From Trichobilharzia regenti (taxonomy: Eukaryota; Platyhelminthes; Trematoda; Strigeidida; Schistosomatidae): a DNA stretch of 64,000 bases. Each line of letters begins with the position of its first letter. The first letter of the stretch is position 1. The notes beneath the pieces were generated by a model. That model was not told the origin of the DNA. It worked only from the letters and a program-made list of their open reading frames with translations, and made no database searches. The stretch is from assembly GCA_944472135.2 (NCBI GenBank), contig OX235267.1:41385312-41449311 (forward strand). Reading direction: 5' to 3'. This document shows positions 21,200-32,790 of the stretch, one piece after another. The translations under genes and the position numbers were made by a program.

Positions 21200-22790
21200 T
21201 CACCTGCCACATGTGGTACCTAGGAAAAGGGGTTCCAGGGAAGCTACCATACACCAAGTGATCTCCGAGAGATGCAATCTTGATAACTTCCAAAGAGAGA
21301 CTACGGGAAAAATTTGGTAGAATACTTCAAGTAACATTTCGGTCGGTGTATAATTGCCGAACTTCCAATCCGAACCGGAATGGGATGTAGACATCGGTTC
21401 TATAGCTGTAGCCAAAGTTGCAAAAACTGTCTTTAATTTAAAGTGAAGCAAAATTTCAGGGTCTTGTGACTTAGCTAGATAAACAAAGGTGTTAACTAGT
21501 GTATGGAATCTTACATAGTTTCAGCGGACCGGTGTAGATTGTTGGCCAACAGAGCTTCGTAAAATGAAGTTAAACCTTTGTGAGAACTATGTGGAGATAG
21601 GCTTGACTAACATGGTATCTAAGATCCTAGTTTCCATAGTCATGAAAGGACTGAGTCATGCTTGAGATGAACAAACGAGAGAAAGCCAGTTGGTCTCCAA
21701 GTTTGGATAAGAGTATATTGATCATGTCTTCACTCCTCATTATGTTCCGGAACATACATACTGTATGGAACATAGCATAATCCGATACTTACCATATTCT
21801 TTGATCTAAAGGTGGCATTTAATTTCGTCGGTCGAGACGTTCTGTGTCAATGTGGGATTGCAAACTTAGTGTCAAGTGTTATTCGAATAGGGCACTCTAG
21901 TAAAATGCTTGCTGTCATATAGGTTGTTGACCAGTTGGCACTCAGACACCCAACAATAGTCTAATTCACGTATTATTTGAGGGATGATTGTACCACTCAC
22001 TAGGCCGAAGTCTGTCTGTCTGGATTCAACATAGAATTTGGCACCGAAGTGCCAAGGCCGAAGTAGATGAAATAAGATTCGAACCTAGGACCCATTGGTT
22101 AGGGTTTCATTGATATAGACTACAGACGTTATGGTTCTTTTGGATGAAATCATTTACAAACTACAGGGTCTTCTGAATAGCATGGACGGTATATAGCTCA
22201 TTTCTACCGTAAGTACCCTCCTTCAATCTCTTAAGTGGAGCAATATAATAAGTAATACTGTGACTAAGCGTGGGTCTTAGGTATGGATAACAGGTCGATT
22301 GACAAGTTTATAAAGCTTCTTCGATTGCACTGGCTAAGCCACATATTTTCAGTCACTGACTAGTACCGTTATCTGAAATAAGATAACTTTGGAAAATGTC
22401 AGACGGGGTCAGATTTAAACAATACATCAATCCTTGAATTCACTTACTATTGATGTAGACATCACAGGCAGGTCTAGATTGTCTGACATGGGTTATTGTT
22501 AGGAAACAAGACCTAATGACATTAATCAAATGCATTCACTCCTTGTCGTCGAAATCCTGAAAGTGTTCTCCAGCCTCCTAATTATTATTATACAGAGTCT
22601 TCTCAACACCTTAAGCAGAAGTCTTTGGATGTTTAGCATGCTGCAGGAATGGGCCACTCCGACTTCTAGCCTAAAGATAGGGAGTGAAGCAGTAGAATGT
22701 TTTGATCACTTCACTTATTCGGGAAGTTGCATCAACCCTAATGGGATAATTGCCGACGAAGTCTCATCAAGGATATAAAAGGCTCATTTC
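21200..22790 (+). pseudogene. Decayed RTE-like non-LTR reverse transcriptase
   Basis: Read in pieces on the plus strand. Around 21590 the fragment CENYVEIGLTNMVSKIL corresponds to the CDNYRGISLTN region of RTE-type reverse transcriptases; at about 21700-21850 follow FGxEYIDHVFTP and FDLKVAFNFVGRDVL, the palm region with the first catalytic Asp; at 22560-22780 comes the part after the YADD box, QSLLNTLSRSL and CFDHFTYSGSCI. Stops in every piece. The piece order suggests one element whose YADD segment is deleted. Confidence 0.75.
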
Positions 22791-22973
22791 TCTGTCTGTC
22801 TGTTTTCGACATAGAACTTTGCACAAATGTGCGGAAGTTCAAGTCGCCACATTCCGTGTAGCACGCGAAGCAAGAGAAGAAAGTACAAGAAAAGCATAAT
22901 AGAAACAGTGAGCAGAGGTGTGAGACAAAGGAGTAATAAAGAAATACAAAACAGTTTCATTGAAGATCATAAG

Positions 22974-23690
22974 TCACAGGGAGTGGATGCATCTGCGCCA
23001 CTGAGAACGGTTTTGAGCCATGTCACCAATTGTTTCCAACCATAGATTTTTACCGTCCCGAGGACCCCAGCCTGGAAGTCTACACCTTTCTACGTGGCTT
23101 AGACCAACTGTTGTGGATTTCATTGACTGGTGCCAAGTTTTTGTTTGACCGCCGCTAGCTTTTTTCCAGCCTGACCCTATATCCGCTAACATTGCTCGTC
23201 GAGGGAGGCGATGGCTTGGCATACGTAACACATGTCCTAACCATCTCAGTCTTTGTAACTTCACGACTTCGTCGATTGATTTCCCCTCTTTACCTAGCAC
23301 TCGACGCCTAACTTCAATGTTGCTCACCTTATTATGCCACTTTACACAGGAAATAGAGCGAAGGCACCTATGATCAAAGACAGCTAGTCTTTTCATGTCT
23401 TCCACTCTCAGTGGCCAGGTCTCACAACCATAAAGGAGGACGGAGCGGACTGATGAGCAGTACACCCGCCCTTTGGTCGATAGTCGAACATCTCGTCTAC
23501 GCCAGAGTCGGCGTAAACTAACAAATGCGAAACGAGCTCCTTGTATTCGTGCTGAGATTTCGTCAGAGATCAGCCCTTGGCACTTGCTAACTTCATTCAT
23601 AGATGTGATATCCAGCTATTGACCAAAGGACCTGCGTACTGCGCACCAGTTTTCCCTGTCCTTCTTAATAGCTGTCATGCGTCGCCATTG
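22974..23690 (-). pseudogene. RTE-like C-terminal fragment, inverted
   Basis: The 208-residue open frame (22974-23600) starts in the thumb (SDEISARIQGARFAF), has RLWRRRDVRLSTKGRVY, SVLLYGCETWPL and the RTE hallmark LQRLRWLGHVLRMP, and ends at WLETIGDMAQNRSQWR. This is the complete tail of an RTE-type polymerase, without palm. It lies in reverse between plus-strand pieces of the same family. Confidence 0.85.
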
Positions 23691-23839
23691 GAGAAATGAA
23701 AAGGCCAGCTGTCTTTGATCATAGGTGTCTGCGTCCTATCTTCCGTGTCGGGGTGTAATTTGGTGATTAATATTGAATCTAGGCATGGTATCAGGTAATA
23801 AGGATGGGGCAATCGATTAGGTTGTGAAGCTAAATCGGT

Positions 23840-24065
23840 TGTGATGGCTAAGACACATGTCATACATACTGAACCATCGCCTTCCTCGACAGGCATTGCT
23901 AGCTGACATAGGATCAGGTTGGAAAAGAGCTAGAGGTGGTCAAACCAAAACCTGGCATTATTTCATGAAATCTTTGACAGTTAGTCTGAGCCACATAAAG
24001 TGTAGTGTAGACTGTGTGGTTGGGGTCCTTGGGATTCTAAGAATCAATGGCTAGAGACAATCGGC
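23840..24065 (+). pseudogene. RTE-like C-terminal fragment
   Basis: Plus-strand remnant of the same tail: HRLPRQALLADIGSGWKRARGGQTKTWH, then a frameshifted WLETIGNM. The 3' end of the element follows within 100 bp, but no clear tail is visible. Confidence 0.75.
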
Positions 24066-24789
24066 AATATGTTTTTTTCATATTGCTCTTCTTTTCTCCT
24101 CACTTTTTTGCTTAATCTAATACAGTTGAATCGCTTGTTTCTCTCTTTTGTCTTCCTTTTTGTGCTACATGGAGAGTGGCAACTTGGACCGCTACACTTG
24201 TGTGCTTAGTTTTGGACTGAGATTAAGTCAATCATTATTCTCTCCCGTATATCTTTTTCCATAGTTCCATCATAAAATAAATTTATTTAATAACGATACA
24301 CGGGTATAGTATTATTCACCCGCGTTGGTTATTCTGCACTCTGATAGATGACTAGCTTAAAGAAGAACAAAGCAATCGCAATTCATACAGTAACACAATT
24401 ATACTATAGGGTGGGACCGAGCTTCACTTCTAAAAAGTGATATAGTTAGGCTGTAGGAGAGGTTGATCAGTGAATCTCTTTTTATCATATCTACACCAAA
24501 CACTTGCAATAGAAACGAAGAATCGCCAATACCTGAGATATGAAAAAAATATTATTCATAAGATCAAAGGATAAGATATAGTGGAAGTGCATAGAGATCT
24601 TAAAGTAATGTGAGCACCTGATGTTATTGTGAAGCATAAATTGTACTGTATCCTTGTGTGTTTGTATCAAATAAAATTATTCTATATGGTGGAATTATAC
24701 TCAACCATACAGTGCTCAACTTCTATTCATAGTATTGGATTGGGTAGCTGCTTTTTGTCTAACCGCTATCCAAACACCCTTTCTGGCAT

Positions 24790-25340
24790 GGTAGGACCTC
24801 AAGAGACAGGTTATTGTTATCCGAATTGATAACAACCAGTGGTGTCCGACAGGGATGTTCACTTTCCCCATTTCTGTTTAACTTCATCATAGATATGCTA
24901 ATGGAAGTATCCTTAACTGAACGTAACGACTTAGGAATCGACTTGTTACCAGGGAATAGTCTTATGGACTTAGAATATGCAGATGACATAGTCCTGTTAG
25001 GGGAAGATGCTGACAAAATGCAGAGTCTTCTGAACACCTTGAGCAGCAATCTTCGTATGTTTGGTATGCGACTTGCCCCTGTAAAATGTAAGATGCTGCT
25101 ACAGGACTGGACTACGTCAACTCCTAGTTTAGTGATAGGGAGTGAAGTGATAGAACATGCTAACCACTTCACCTATTTGGGAAGTTGTATCAGCACCAAC
25201 GGACGAAATCTCAGCACGGATCCAAAAAGCTCAAGCTGCTTTCGCTTGTGGCGTAGACGTGACATCCGGCCATCAACCAAGGGACGTGTGTACTGTCCAG
25301 CGGTTCGTTCCATCCTTCTCTATGGCATAGATTGAATAGA
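24790..25340 (+). pseudogene. RTE-like reverse transcriptase palm fragment
   Basis: The 173-residue frame at 24814-25335 begins with TTSGVRQGCSLSPFLFNF, the RTE palm motif, has the catalytic box LEYADDIVLL near residue 57, and runs to the thumb (HFTYLGSCISTNG, then after a small deletion LWRRRDIRPSTKGRVY and SILLYG). The 5' half and the WLGHVLRM tail are missing. The catalytic pair of aspartates is intact but the protein is not. Confidence 0.85.
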
Positions 25341-25871
25341 TTCACTTCGGCGGAAAGTTCTACTTTGGGTAGTAGTCATACTGTCTGGTAATATTTTGTG
25401 TTCAGATTGTGTATATTTTCGTTTCTGTGTAGACTGTTTGACCTATCTGGCGAAGTTTGTGATTATTTTTTTTAGAAAGAAATGTCTACATGGAGTGCTG
25501 GCGATGTTTCTACTGAAGTAAGTGCATATTTAAATGTTATTGAAAAAAAAATGTAATCAGTTTTATGCTGTTATTTTATTTTATTTATATGAATTGTTTT
25601 GGTAAATGATTTATTGTCTATGTCTTGAATGAATAATCTCGGTGTTTCATTTCATTACTTGTGCTTGTAAATATCATATGAGCTAAATATAGTTGTGCAT
25701 CATATATTTGTAGAGATGACTTGAATATGACGGGGGTGGGTGGGTGATGGGGTAACTCCTCCAGCCTACACATTCCTTAATATCTGATAGATTTTGAGTA
25801 TTTGCATACAAGCACCAGTACGCATTAAGCTTACATATAAGCTTTTTTGTTGTGTAGTTTAAGATTCCAAT
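25341..25871. other. Non-coding stretch with one splice-like segment
   Basis: Mostly AT-rich sequence. At 25476-25517 a 42-base segment stands between a long T-rich acceptor (TTTTTTTTAG) and a consensus donor (GTAAGT); see findings. I do not annotate a gene here. Confidence 0.4.
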
Positions 25872-26945
25872 ATTTTCATTCTTTATTATTATTATTGCTC
25901 CCTTGGGTTTCTAGTGGAACATAGGGCTTCAACTTTACGTCTCCACTTACTTCTGTCTTCTGCTGTACTTTTCACCTGCATCCATGTTAGTCCATACTCT
26001 TTCAACTCCTCTTCACACTATCTCCTCCATGTCACCCTTGCACTGACGTCCCACTCGCCGCTTCCCTTTCGACCTGGTTCCACTCGAGCAATGGCCTGAG
26101 ACGCGATGTCACTCAGCGGCCTCCTCAGCGAGTGTCCAATCCATCTCCACTTTCTCCTGCATATTTGTTGGGCGATTGGTTCTTGTTTTGTTTGTTTGTT
26201 TCCATAGTTTCTTGTTGGTGATTCTTTCCGGCCCGGCCATCTGATCTTCAGTATAGAGCCAGCGAAGACAGTTGTTGGTTGATAAAGGTCTGCAACAAGC
26301 TATTGGAAATATTCTTTGTGACCCGCCAGCCAAGTTTCTGATCCGTATAGAAGAACTGACTAACTTGACGTTTGTATTGAAAATCCAACCGAGTTTTGTC
26401 GTTGATGCTGAGTGACGAAGATTTCCAGATCGGTTTCAGGTTGATGAATGTGTTTCTCACCTTCCCGATTCTCGCTCGATTTGACATCCTCGTCCGTTCC
26501 CACCGCCAGTAGTTGAGACAATGGTCCGTAGATGGTGATTGACGCTGGATGTTGCTGCTGTTGTTGTTGTTGGTTGGTTATTTTCATCACCTCCGTCTTG
26601 TCTATGTTCATTTGGAGTCCTGTCTTTGCTGCTTCTTCGACCAGTTTGTCGGTTTTCGCTTGTAAGCCTTCGATTTTGTGTGACATCAAGCATAAATCAT
26701 CCACTCGCGAAATCCAGGTCTTCTAGGTTCTTCGCGTCGGTCCAGGATATTCCTGTCTTCTCGTTTCCCACTGTCTGACGCATAATCCAGTCCACCACAA
26801 TGAGGAATATCATTGGTGATAGTAAGCACCCTTGTATGACTCCTGTGTTTACTCCAAATGCCTCGCTGAGTTTCCCGTTGTGGATGACTTGACATGTTCT
26901 GTTGTCGTACAGCTGTTGAATAAGGTTGAATATTTTCATTCTGCT
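25872..26945 (-). pseudogene. RTE-like element, 5'-truncated, with (AAT)n tail
   Basis: On the minus strand: MKIFNLIQQLYDN and HNGKLSEAFGVNTGVIQGCLLSPMIFLIV (26697-26939), the palm with LEDLDFASG in place of the FADD box, then DDLCLMSHKIEGLQAKTDKL and DKTEVMKITNQQQQQQQ (26360-26704), the thumb, and RMRGRRKRRWIGH-like remnants to 25910. The element ends in a TTATTATTATTATT run (25884-25897), the (AAT)n-type tail of this RTE group. A polyglutamine run of seven sits after MKITN. Two small deletions break the frame, one removing the catalytic aspartates. Confidence 0.85.
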
Positions 26946-26989
26946 GCTTAGTTAAACAGACCACCTGTACTCTGATTTGTCCTATATCA

Positions 26990-27262
26990 GATAGGTGGTT
27001 GGAAGCAATCAATCGGCAGGAAATCTTGGATTTAGGTTTCGTGCTTGTTGGTACTTGTCAGCAAGGCGTGTCTGCAACTTTGAAGGAACTTATGTCCTCT
27101 CTGGGATTGGAACCCGTATCACTCAGTGATACAGTCAGAGATGTTACCATGAATATCCCTTGAAGATTGCAGATACGCCTTGCTGCCTGGAGAATGATAA
27201 GGACGAAGTCTAGGTCCAATGCTTCCTGCCGATTGATTGCCTCCAACCATCTTATAATAATA
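26990..27262. repeat. Fold-back repeat, arms about 95 bp
   Basis: GGTTGGAAGCAATCAATCGGCAGGAA near 26997 returns inverted as TTCCTGCCGATTGATTGCCTCCAACC near 27222-27250, and the pairing continues inward through CAGCAAGGCGT. The 80-bp loop holds GATTGGAACCCGTATCACTCAGTGATAC, which resembles a tRNA B-box but without an A-box at the right distance. Confidence 0.75.
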
Positions 27263-27743
27263 ACTGTCATTCTACCATGCCTATCAGGTTAGTTAACTGA
27301 AATGCGCAATAGTAGTACTACTACATAAATTGTAGGTACTTCGGTATTGTTCTTGGCAATCGCCAAAAGTATGTGATCAATTTATCAATGGTGTCAACAT
27401 CTCGTGAGTTTAAAATTATGCTATTTAATTATGCTAAAAACCCCCTGCCAAAACGTCAGTCGGTCAGCTGACTCAGTGTTTTGTGGTATAAGAAGTTACA
27501 TTTTCAACTGAAGATGAACGTATCACTGTACTTGGCTGGCATACAGCAAATAATTCACGTTGTTTGTTTGCAATAGTCATTGCCCCCCTCCCCACCCAAC
27601 TGACAGTTGTTTTTCTACGTATACGTTCAATCATCAAAATTGTCATAACAATGTCTAAATGTTAATGGTAGGTACACAGTGAATTTTATTTCTGTGTATA
27701 TGGATAGATGGATGGATTAATGATAGATAATGATTTCTATGTA
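27263..27743. other. No gene seen
   Basis: AT-rich with short frames only. Confidence 0.6.
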
Positions 27744-27958
27744 TTTTTGATGTGGTTGTGTTCTCTAAGCTGGATAGTTGATTTGCGAAGCTTTCATCAC
27801 CCTACTAGGTGACATCTTTAGCGCATACTTCAATTTGAAGTGAGCTTTTAGATTTCTCCACGAGTTTATTAATCATCTCTCCTAGCGGGTGAACTTAGAC
27901 GTGACTGGTTATTTGTGTGTTTTCAAACCTTCTAGGGAACTTGTATTGGAACTGATTG
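27744..27958. repeat. Fold-back, left arm (215 bp)
   Basis: Pairs with 27978-28190 across a 19-bp loop. Identity is high with few substitutions, for example GTGAACTTAGACGTGACTGG against CCAATCACGTCCAAAGTCAC. Includes AAGCTTTCATCACCCTACTAGGTGACATC. A related, more decayed pair is at 62130-62225 and 62930-63025. Confidence 0.92.
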
Positions 27959-27977
27959 GAAGTTCAAGTCAAAGAAA

Positions 27978-28190
27978 CAATCAGTTCCAATACAAGTTCC
28001 CTAGAAGGTGTGAAAACACACGAAACCAACCAATCACGTCCAAAGTCACCAGGAGAGATGATTAATAAACTCGTGGAGAAATCTAAAAGTTCACTTCAAA
28101 TTGAAGTATGCACTGAAGATGTCACCTAGTAGGGTGATGAAAGCTTCGCAAATCAACTATCCAGCTCAGAGAATACAACCACATCAAAAT
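27978..28190. repeat. Fold-back, right arm (213 bp)
   Basis: Reverse complement of 27744-27958. The nearly absent loop means the transcript, or single-stranded DNA, would form one long hairpin. No transposase-like frame, and no clear target duplication outside the arms. Confidence 0.92.
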
Positions 28191-28483
28191 CATCCACCTG
28201 AGCTACAAATCTTCTCTATCATATCTAAATGATTTCTACGTATTTTAGGAGAACAAGGAGACTGATTCTCCACTGAAACGTGTGAACCATGGATCAAGTA
28301 ACTATTTGGATGCTCAGGATTTTGTAAGTACTTATAATTCGACATCTTAGATGATATACATGTGTATGTTTTATTCTGTATAAAGTTTATTATTATTTTC
28401 AAGGATTTAAAAAAAAATTTTGACTATCCATTCCCATCACTAAAGGTGGTTTCTGGAAAAATCCCACTTCAGTTCATCGTATT

Positions 28484-28900
28484 AAAACAGCTTCAGTTAT
28501 ATGTAGGAGAAGTAAGCGAACTGTGCTTGAGATAATGACTTCGGAATGTGGTTTATAACCCTGAAGGCTATTCGTTGGCGTTGATACGATGTCCAGTACA
28601 TCGACCAAGTGTGACAGGATGGAACTTTTTATCCTCTTGATTTCCTCTTTACTGAAACAAGTTGGTAAATATCCTCGGATTCGTAGAAAAACCTGCCTAA
28701 TCGTACGCCCTGTATAACTTGAACCACAGGAACAGTTGAAGCGATATATGTGTAATGAAGAACTGTAGTCACGTTAGACTTCCTTCAGTTTCTGAGTGAA
28801 TACTGGCTGGGTAAAATAAAGGAAGGATCACATGTGCAGAGTAGAAAGTTTTCTTTATCACTCTGGTTTGAAGTTAGGACAGAATATCCTCAGGAGTATA
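28484..28900 (-). pseudogene. Penelope-like GIY-YIG end, minus strand
   Basis: On the minus strand the translation of 28765 to 28560 is open and reads HIYRFNCSCGSSYTGRTIRQ, then LPTCFSKEEIKRIKSSILSHLVD. This is the GIY-YIG domain of a Penelope-like element with its CxC start (the GIY pair is replaced by GSSYTGR). Upstream a decayed part resembles the connector after the reverse transcriptase. The continuation to 28484 (SLQGYK) has an inverted partner at 29165-29550. Confidence 0.75.
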
Positions 28901-29164
28901 TCCCTCGAGGTTAAGGTGCAAAAATAACGTCTTTTTCCCTTCCATTGCCGCTCAAATTTGAGACTGTTATTATCTGTGTTGGTATTTATATACTTCTCTG
29001 GATATCCATTTTCGCTTAGAATATACCAGATGATCTGGAGTTCTTGTTCTGCACAATTTTCGGAGCAAATCGACCTCGCTCTAAATGCTAAGCACCTGGT
29101 CAGATAGCGTTTATATTTTTCGTAGGTGCGAAGCTAAGGAAGTGTGTATATTGAGCTTTGGTCT

Positions 29165-29550
29165 ATAGCCTTCTAAATATGGCAGGTTCGTTTACGAATT
29201 CGAAAACATCTACCTGCTTGGTTCAACAAAGAGGAAATCAAATACGTAAGAAGTTCGATTCTGTGACACTTGGTCGATATGCTAGACATTGCATCGACTC
29301 CAACAAATAGCCTTCAGGGTTACAAACCACATTCCGTAGTTATTATCACGCACAGTTTTTTTTTTTTTTTTTGATTACAGCTTGATTCCACACTGTATTT
29401 TTGGTACAAGTGTGGAATTTTCAGCGTGGATATCGGTAGCCCAAAATTTGCAGGCCAACCATAGATATCAAGTGTGCGTCGGCGTGGGCTCGAACCCCGG
29501 ACCATATGCATGGTCGCCTACCTCTCCTACATATAACTGAAGCTGTTGTG
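29165..29550 (+). pseudogene. Penelope-like GIY-YIG end, plus strand, with SINE insertion
   Basis: This is the inverted partner of 28484-28710. After frameshifts it reads RIRKHLPAWFNKEEIK, HLVDMLDIASTPTNSLQGY. At about 29346-29508 it is interrupted by a T16 run plus a SINE-like piece ending GGGCTCGAACCCCGG, after which the pairing with 28484-28522 (TATATGTAGGAGA) resumes. The two Penelope ends therefore face away from each other. Confidence 0.7.
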
Positions 29551-29896
29551 ATAAGACTGACTGGACCGGAACTTTGTATTCAAAAAAGAACCCGTTCAGC
29601 CTGTGACCAAACTTGGATTTAAATTTCTTTTCTCCAAGAGTGCCTCTTCCTCTTATCCATTCTTTGTTAGGCTTCACTTACTATTATTATTATTAATAAT
29701 TATAATTAATACTCTTCATTTTAGTATTCTTTAAATACTATCCAATTTTCCATTTGTACTATCCTGATTTATTATTAGTAATATTATCTCTTTTCTCAAT
29801 ATATGCCTCCACCTGTTTCATTTCACGTATTAGTTATTCCATGATGATCTTTCCACTGCAGTCTTACTATACTATACTACAATACTTGAATGCCAA
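29551..29896. other. No gene seen
   Basis: Very AT-rich; short frames only. Confidence 0.6.
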
Positions 29897-30265
29897 TGAG
29901 ATGCTCACTGGCGACTGCCCCTATTCAGGTAGGTAGTTAGCTGGAGTTCCAGTGGGAAGTCGTGACCAGTAGGGTGCAGCAGGTCGGGTGTGAGGACAAA
30001 TACTCGCCGAAAACATTGGCTAACGGTTGCGCTATATCGTGAATAGGCAGAAGTTAGAACTCATGGGCCATTGAATCGGGTCCCAGTGGCCTAATGGTAT
30101 ACAAGCTCGTCTTGTAACCAGAAGGTCCTGGGTTCGAACCTTGGCGGTTGGTGCGTACTGATGAAGAGCCCCAAACTAGGACGAAACGCTGTCCAGTACT
30201 CCCTGATGGGTTTTCCAATGGTTCTCTAACCAATGTCAGCTCATGATGCAATCCTGTAACCAATC
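29897..30265 (+). mobile_element. tRNA-derived SINE with hammerhead remnant
   Basis: The unit has a 180-bp head, shared with 32438-32620, then a tRNA-like region at 30078-30149 with A-box AGTGGCCTAATGG and B-box GGGTTCGAACC, then a hammerhead-like segment at 30151-30204 and a tail with GGTTCTCTAACCAATGTCAGC. The tRNA-like part would be the internal RNA polymerase III promoter. The hammerhead reads ATGAAGA instead of CUGANGA, keeps CCC...AGGAC, GAAA and CTGTC, so the core is broken at one position. Confidence 0.8.
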
Positions 30266-30689
30266 AACCAAATCCCTATAAACCAATACTTGAATATCTC
30301 CTCTTTAATGCATATTCCGGTGTACTAGCCAATCACTTGTGATACCTTGTCAATTTCCCTTCCCCACATTCTGCGGCTAGTCACCATTGTCGTATCGCAT
30401 TTCGCAATAATTTGTATTTGAATTCTGATTAGTACATTTTTCACACAAATACTGGTTATTTTCTCACTCTGTAACAACTAATCTGTTTCTCTGTGTGATA
30501 ATTGATCGACCGCATAACTGCAGCCATTATCAGTGCAACAATAACAAATGTTATGTTTTCTAATTGTAAGATTCTGAAGAGGGTTTATTGAAAAGAATAT
30601 GTTCTTCGTTTAGATTGAAGATTTTAATTCATGATATGGGAATATTTCACTATTAATTAAATCGTATAATTCTCCTAAGCATCCTATTG

Positions 30690-31985
30690 GATACAGAACT
30701 CCGCCAACTAGAACAAGCTAGATTCAGGAAAGGCAAATCATGTGTTGATCAAATGTGTTACAACTCTACGCATTGTCATCACAGAACAAAGCATATAGTA
30801 GAATGATAGTCAAACCTCACTCTACCTCAACTTGATCGACTTCAAAAAGGCATTCGCCAGACAGCCTTGACCGAGACGTAATTTGGAAACTGCCTCAACA
30901 CTATGGCGTGCAATGTCCAAGTGTTTATCAACCTTATTCAACAACTGACTATATGATAATGCTTGCCATGTGTGAGGTGATCAATCCATAAAGGGAAATT
31001 CAGCGAGGCGTTCAAAGTGCATACACGAGTAAGACAAGGCTGGTTGTCTATTATCACCGATGGTATTCTTAATTGTGGTGGACTGGATTATGCGTCAGAC
31101 TGTGGGGAGCGAGGAGACCGGAGTACGCTGGACCACCGATGAGAAGACTCTAGAAGATCTGGATTCCGCAGATGATATATGTCTAATGTCACACAAACTC
31201 GAAGACTTGCAGGTAGGCGAAAATCAACAAACTGATTGAAGCAGCTATCGGGCAGTAAAGACAGGAAGGACTCCAGGTGAGCATAGGGAAAATGAAGGGG
31301 ATGAAGATAACTAACCAACAGCAACAACAGCCAGCACTACTTACCATCGATGGGAGAGATTCGACAGAGGTTACTTCCTCCACTTATCTAGGAAGCATCG
31401 TCTCAACCACAGGAGGACAGCACGGGTGGGTGAAGATGTCGAAGCCAGCCAGCCAGAATCAGAAAGGCAAGATACGCCTTCATCAACCTGAAACCAGTTT
31501 GGGAATCTTCTGCACTCAACATAAGGAGCAAGATTCAGATTTTCAACATCAATATCAAGTTGGTCCTTCTATACAAGTCATAAACTTGCACTGTGTGTCA
31601 CGCAAAGGATTTCCAACAGGCTACTGCAGACTTTTAACATCAGCTGCCCTCGCTCCATACTGAAGATCAAATGGCCAGGGGTTAAGGAACAAACCAACCA
31701 AGAGCTGATCGCTTAACAGATATGTAGGAGAAAATGGAGATGAATGGATCAGGCATACATTGAGGAGACCGTCGAATGACATCGCGCGCCAGGCTATCGC
31801 TCAAGTGTAATCCAAATTAGAAGCGATGAGTGGGTCATTGGTGCAAGGGTGACATGGAGGAGATGAGAGATTGTGGGCAACCGTGGGCCAGGCTAAAGAG
31901 GACGCCAGAAGATAGGACAAAGTGGAGATGTGTTGTCGCAGCCCTATGATCCACTCGGAATGCAAGGGAATAATAATAAGCATTC
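30690..31985 (+). pseudogene. RTE-like reverse transcriptase, second copy of the polyQ family
   Basis: The plus strand shows, across several frameshifts, ARFRKGKSCVDQ, LNLIDFKKAFARQ (palm, first Asp), LDRDVIWKLPQHYGV, a remnant of VRQG at about 31030, LDSADDICLMSHKLE at about 31160 (catalytic box with ADD), and MKITNQQQQQPALLTIDG (31277 frame) with five glutamines where the copy at 26360-26704 has seven. The C-terminal part ends before AATAATAATAAG at 31970. Truncated at the 5' side within the fingers. Confidence 0.8.
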
Positions 31986-32437
31986 TATTTCAATATCAGT
32001 CGGTCCCTACCAAAAATGAGCCTACATCTTATGATAATGGTAATAATCTATCTTGTGTGATGAAGCCTTACCCTAGACAAGGCAATCACAAACATTGAAG
32101 TCGGAAATTAGATTCTTTAAAGAATCAACATCAACTGAATCACAGCTAGATAAGCTAACTAGTTTGATCAATCAATTTCAAGTTTCATAAAAAAAAAGTT
32201 ATTCGCATAACTTTTATATGGCTCCAATCGATGACCCCAATATAGTCGTCTGTTGACCATATTGTCTGAGATATTACATTGAAAAAGAGACACACAACTG
32301 TGATCTAAGTTTTCAGACGTCTAGATGACGGCGGCAGAGGAGCGTGTTATTGACTGGCTTTACTTGATTTGATATAGGTTTTTTTGCATGTCTTTTCATC
32401 ATATTTTTCTTCACGTAACTCTTCTTTCAATCTGATT
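31986..32437. other. No gene seen
   Basis: AT-rich, short frames only. Confidence 0.6.
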
Positions 32438-32790
32438 GATGCTCACTAGTCACTGGCCTATTCAGGTAGACAATTACCTGGGTTCTAGTGCGAAGTCGTG
32501 ACCATTGGGATACAGCGGGTTAGGTATGGGGACAAATACTCTCCACCGATGACATTCGCTAGTGGTCTCACCATATCGTGAATTGGCAGAAGTTGGAATT
32601 CATGGACTAGCCACTGGATCGGGTCCCAGTGGCTTAATGGTCTACCAGCTAGCTAGCTCACCTTGTAACCAGAAGGTCCTTGGTACGAACCGTGGGGGTC
32701 GGTACGTACCGATGAAGAGTCCTAAACTAAGCTGACGAAACAGCCGCCTAACGGTTGTCTGACGGATGTCAATTCATGATGAAATCGTAA
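32438..32790 (+). mobile_element. tRNA-derived SINE with decayed hammerhead
   Basis: Same arrangement as 29897-30265. The tRNA-like part starts GGGTCCCAGTGGCTTAATGG at 32621; its B-box is damaged (GGTACGAACC). The hammerhead-like part (32701-32750) has GATGAAGA, a disrupted stem II and CTGACGAAACAG; I expect it to be dead. Confidence 0.75.

Noticed and set aside
30078..30149. Functional tRNA gene
   Set aside because: A- and B-boxes are present but the acceptor and anticodon stems do not pair; it recurs as a dispersed SINE head.
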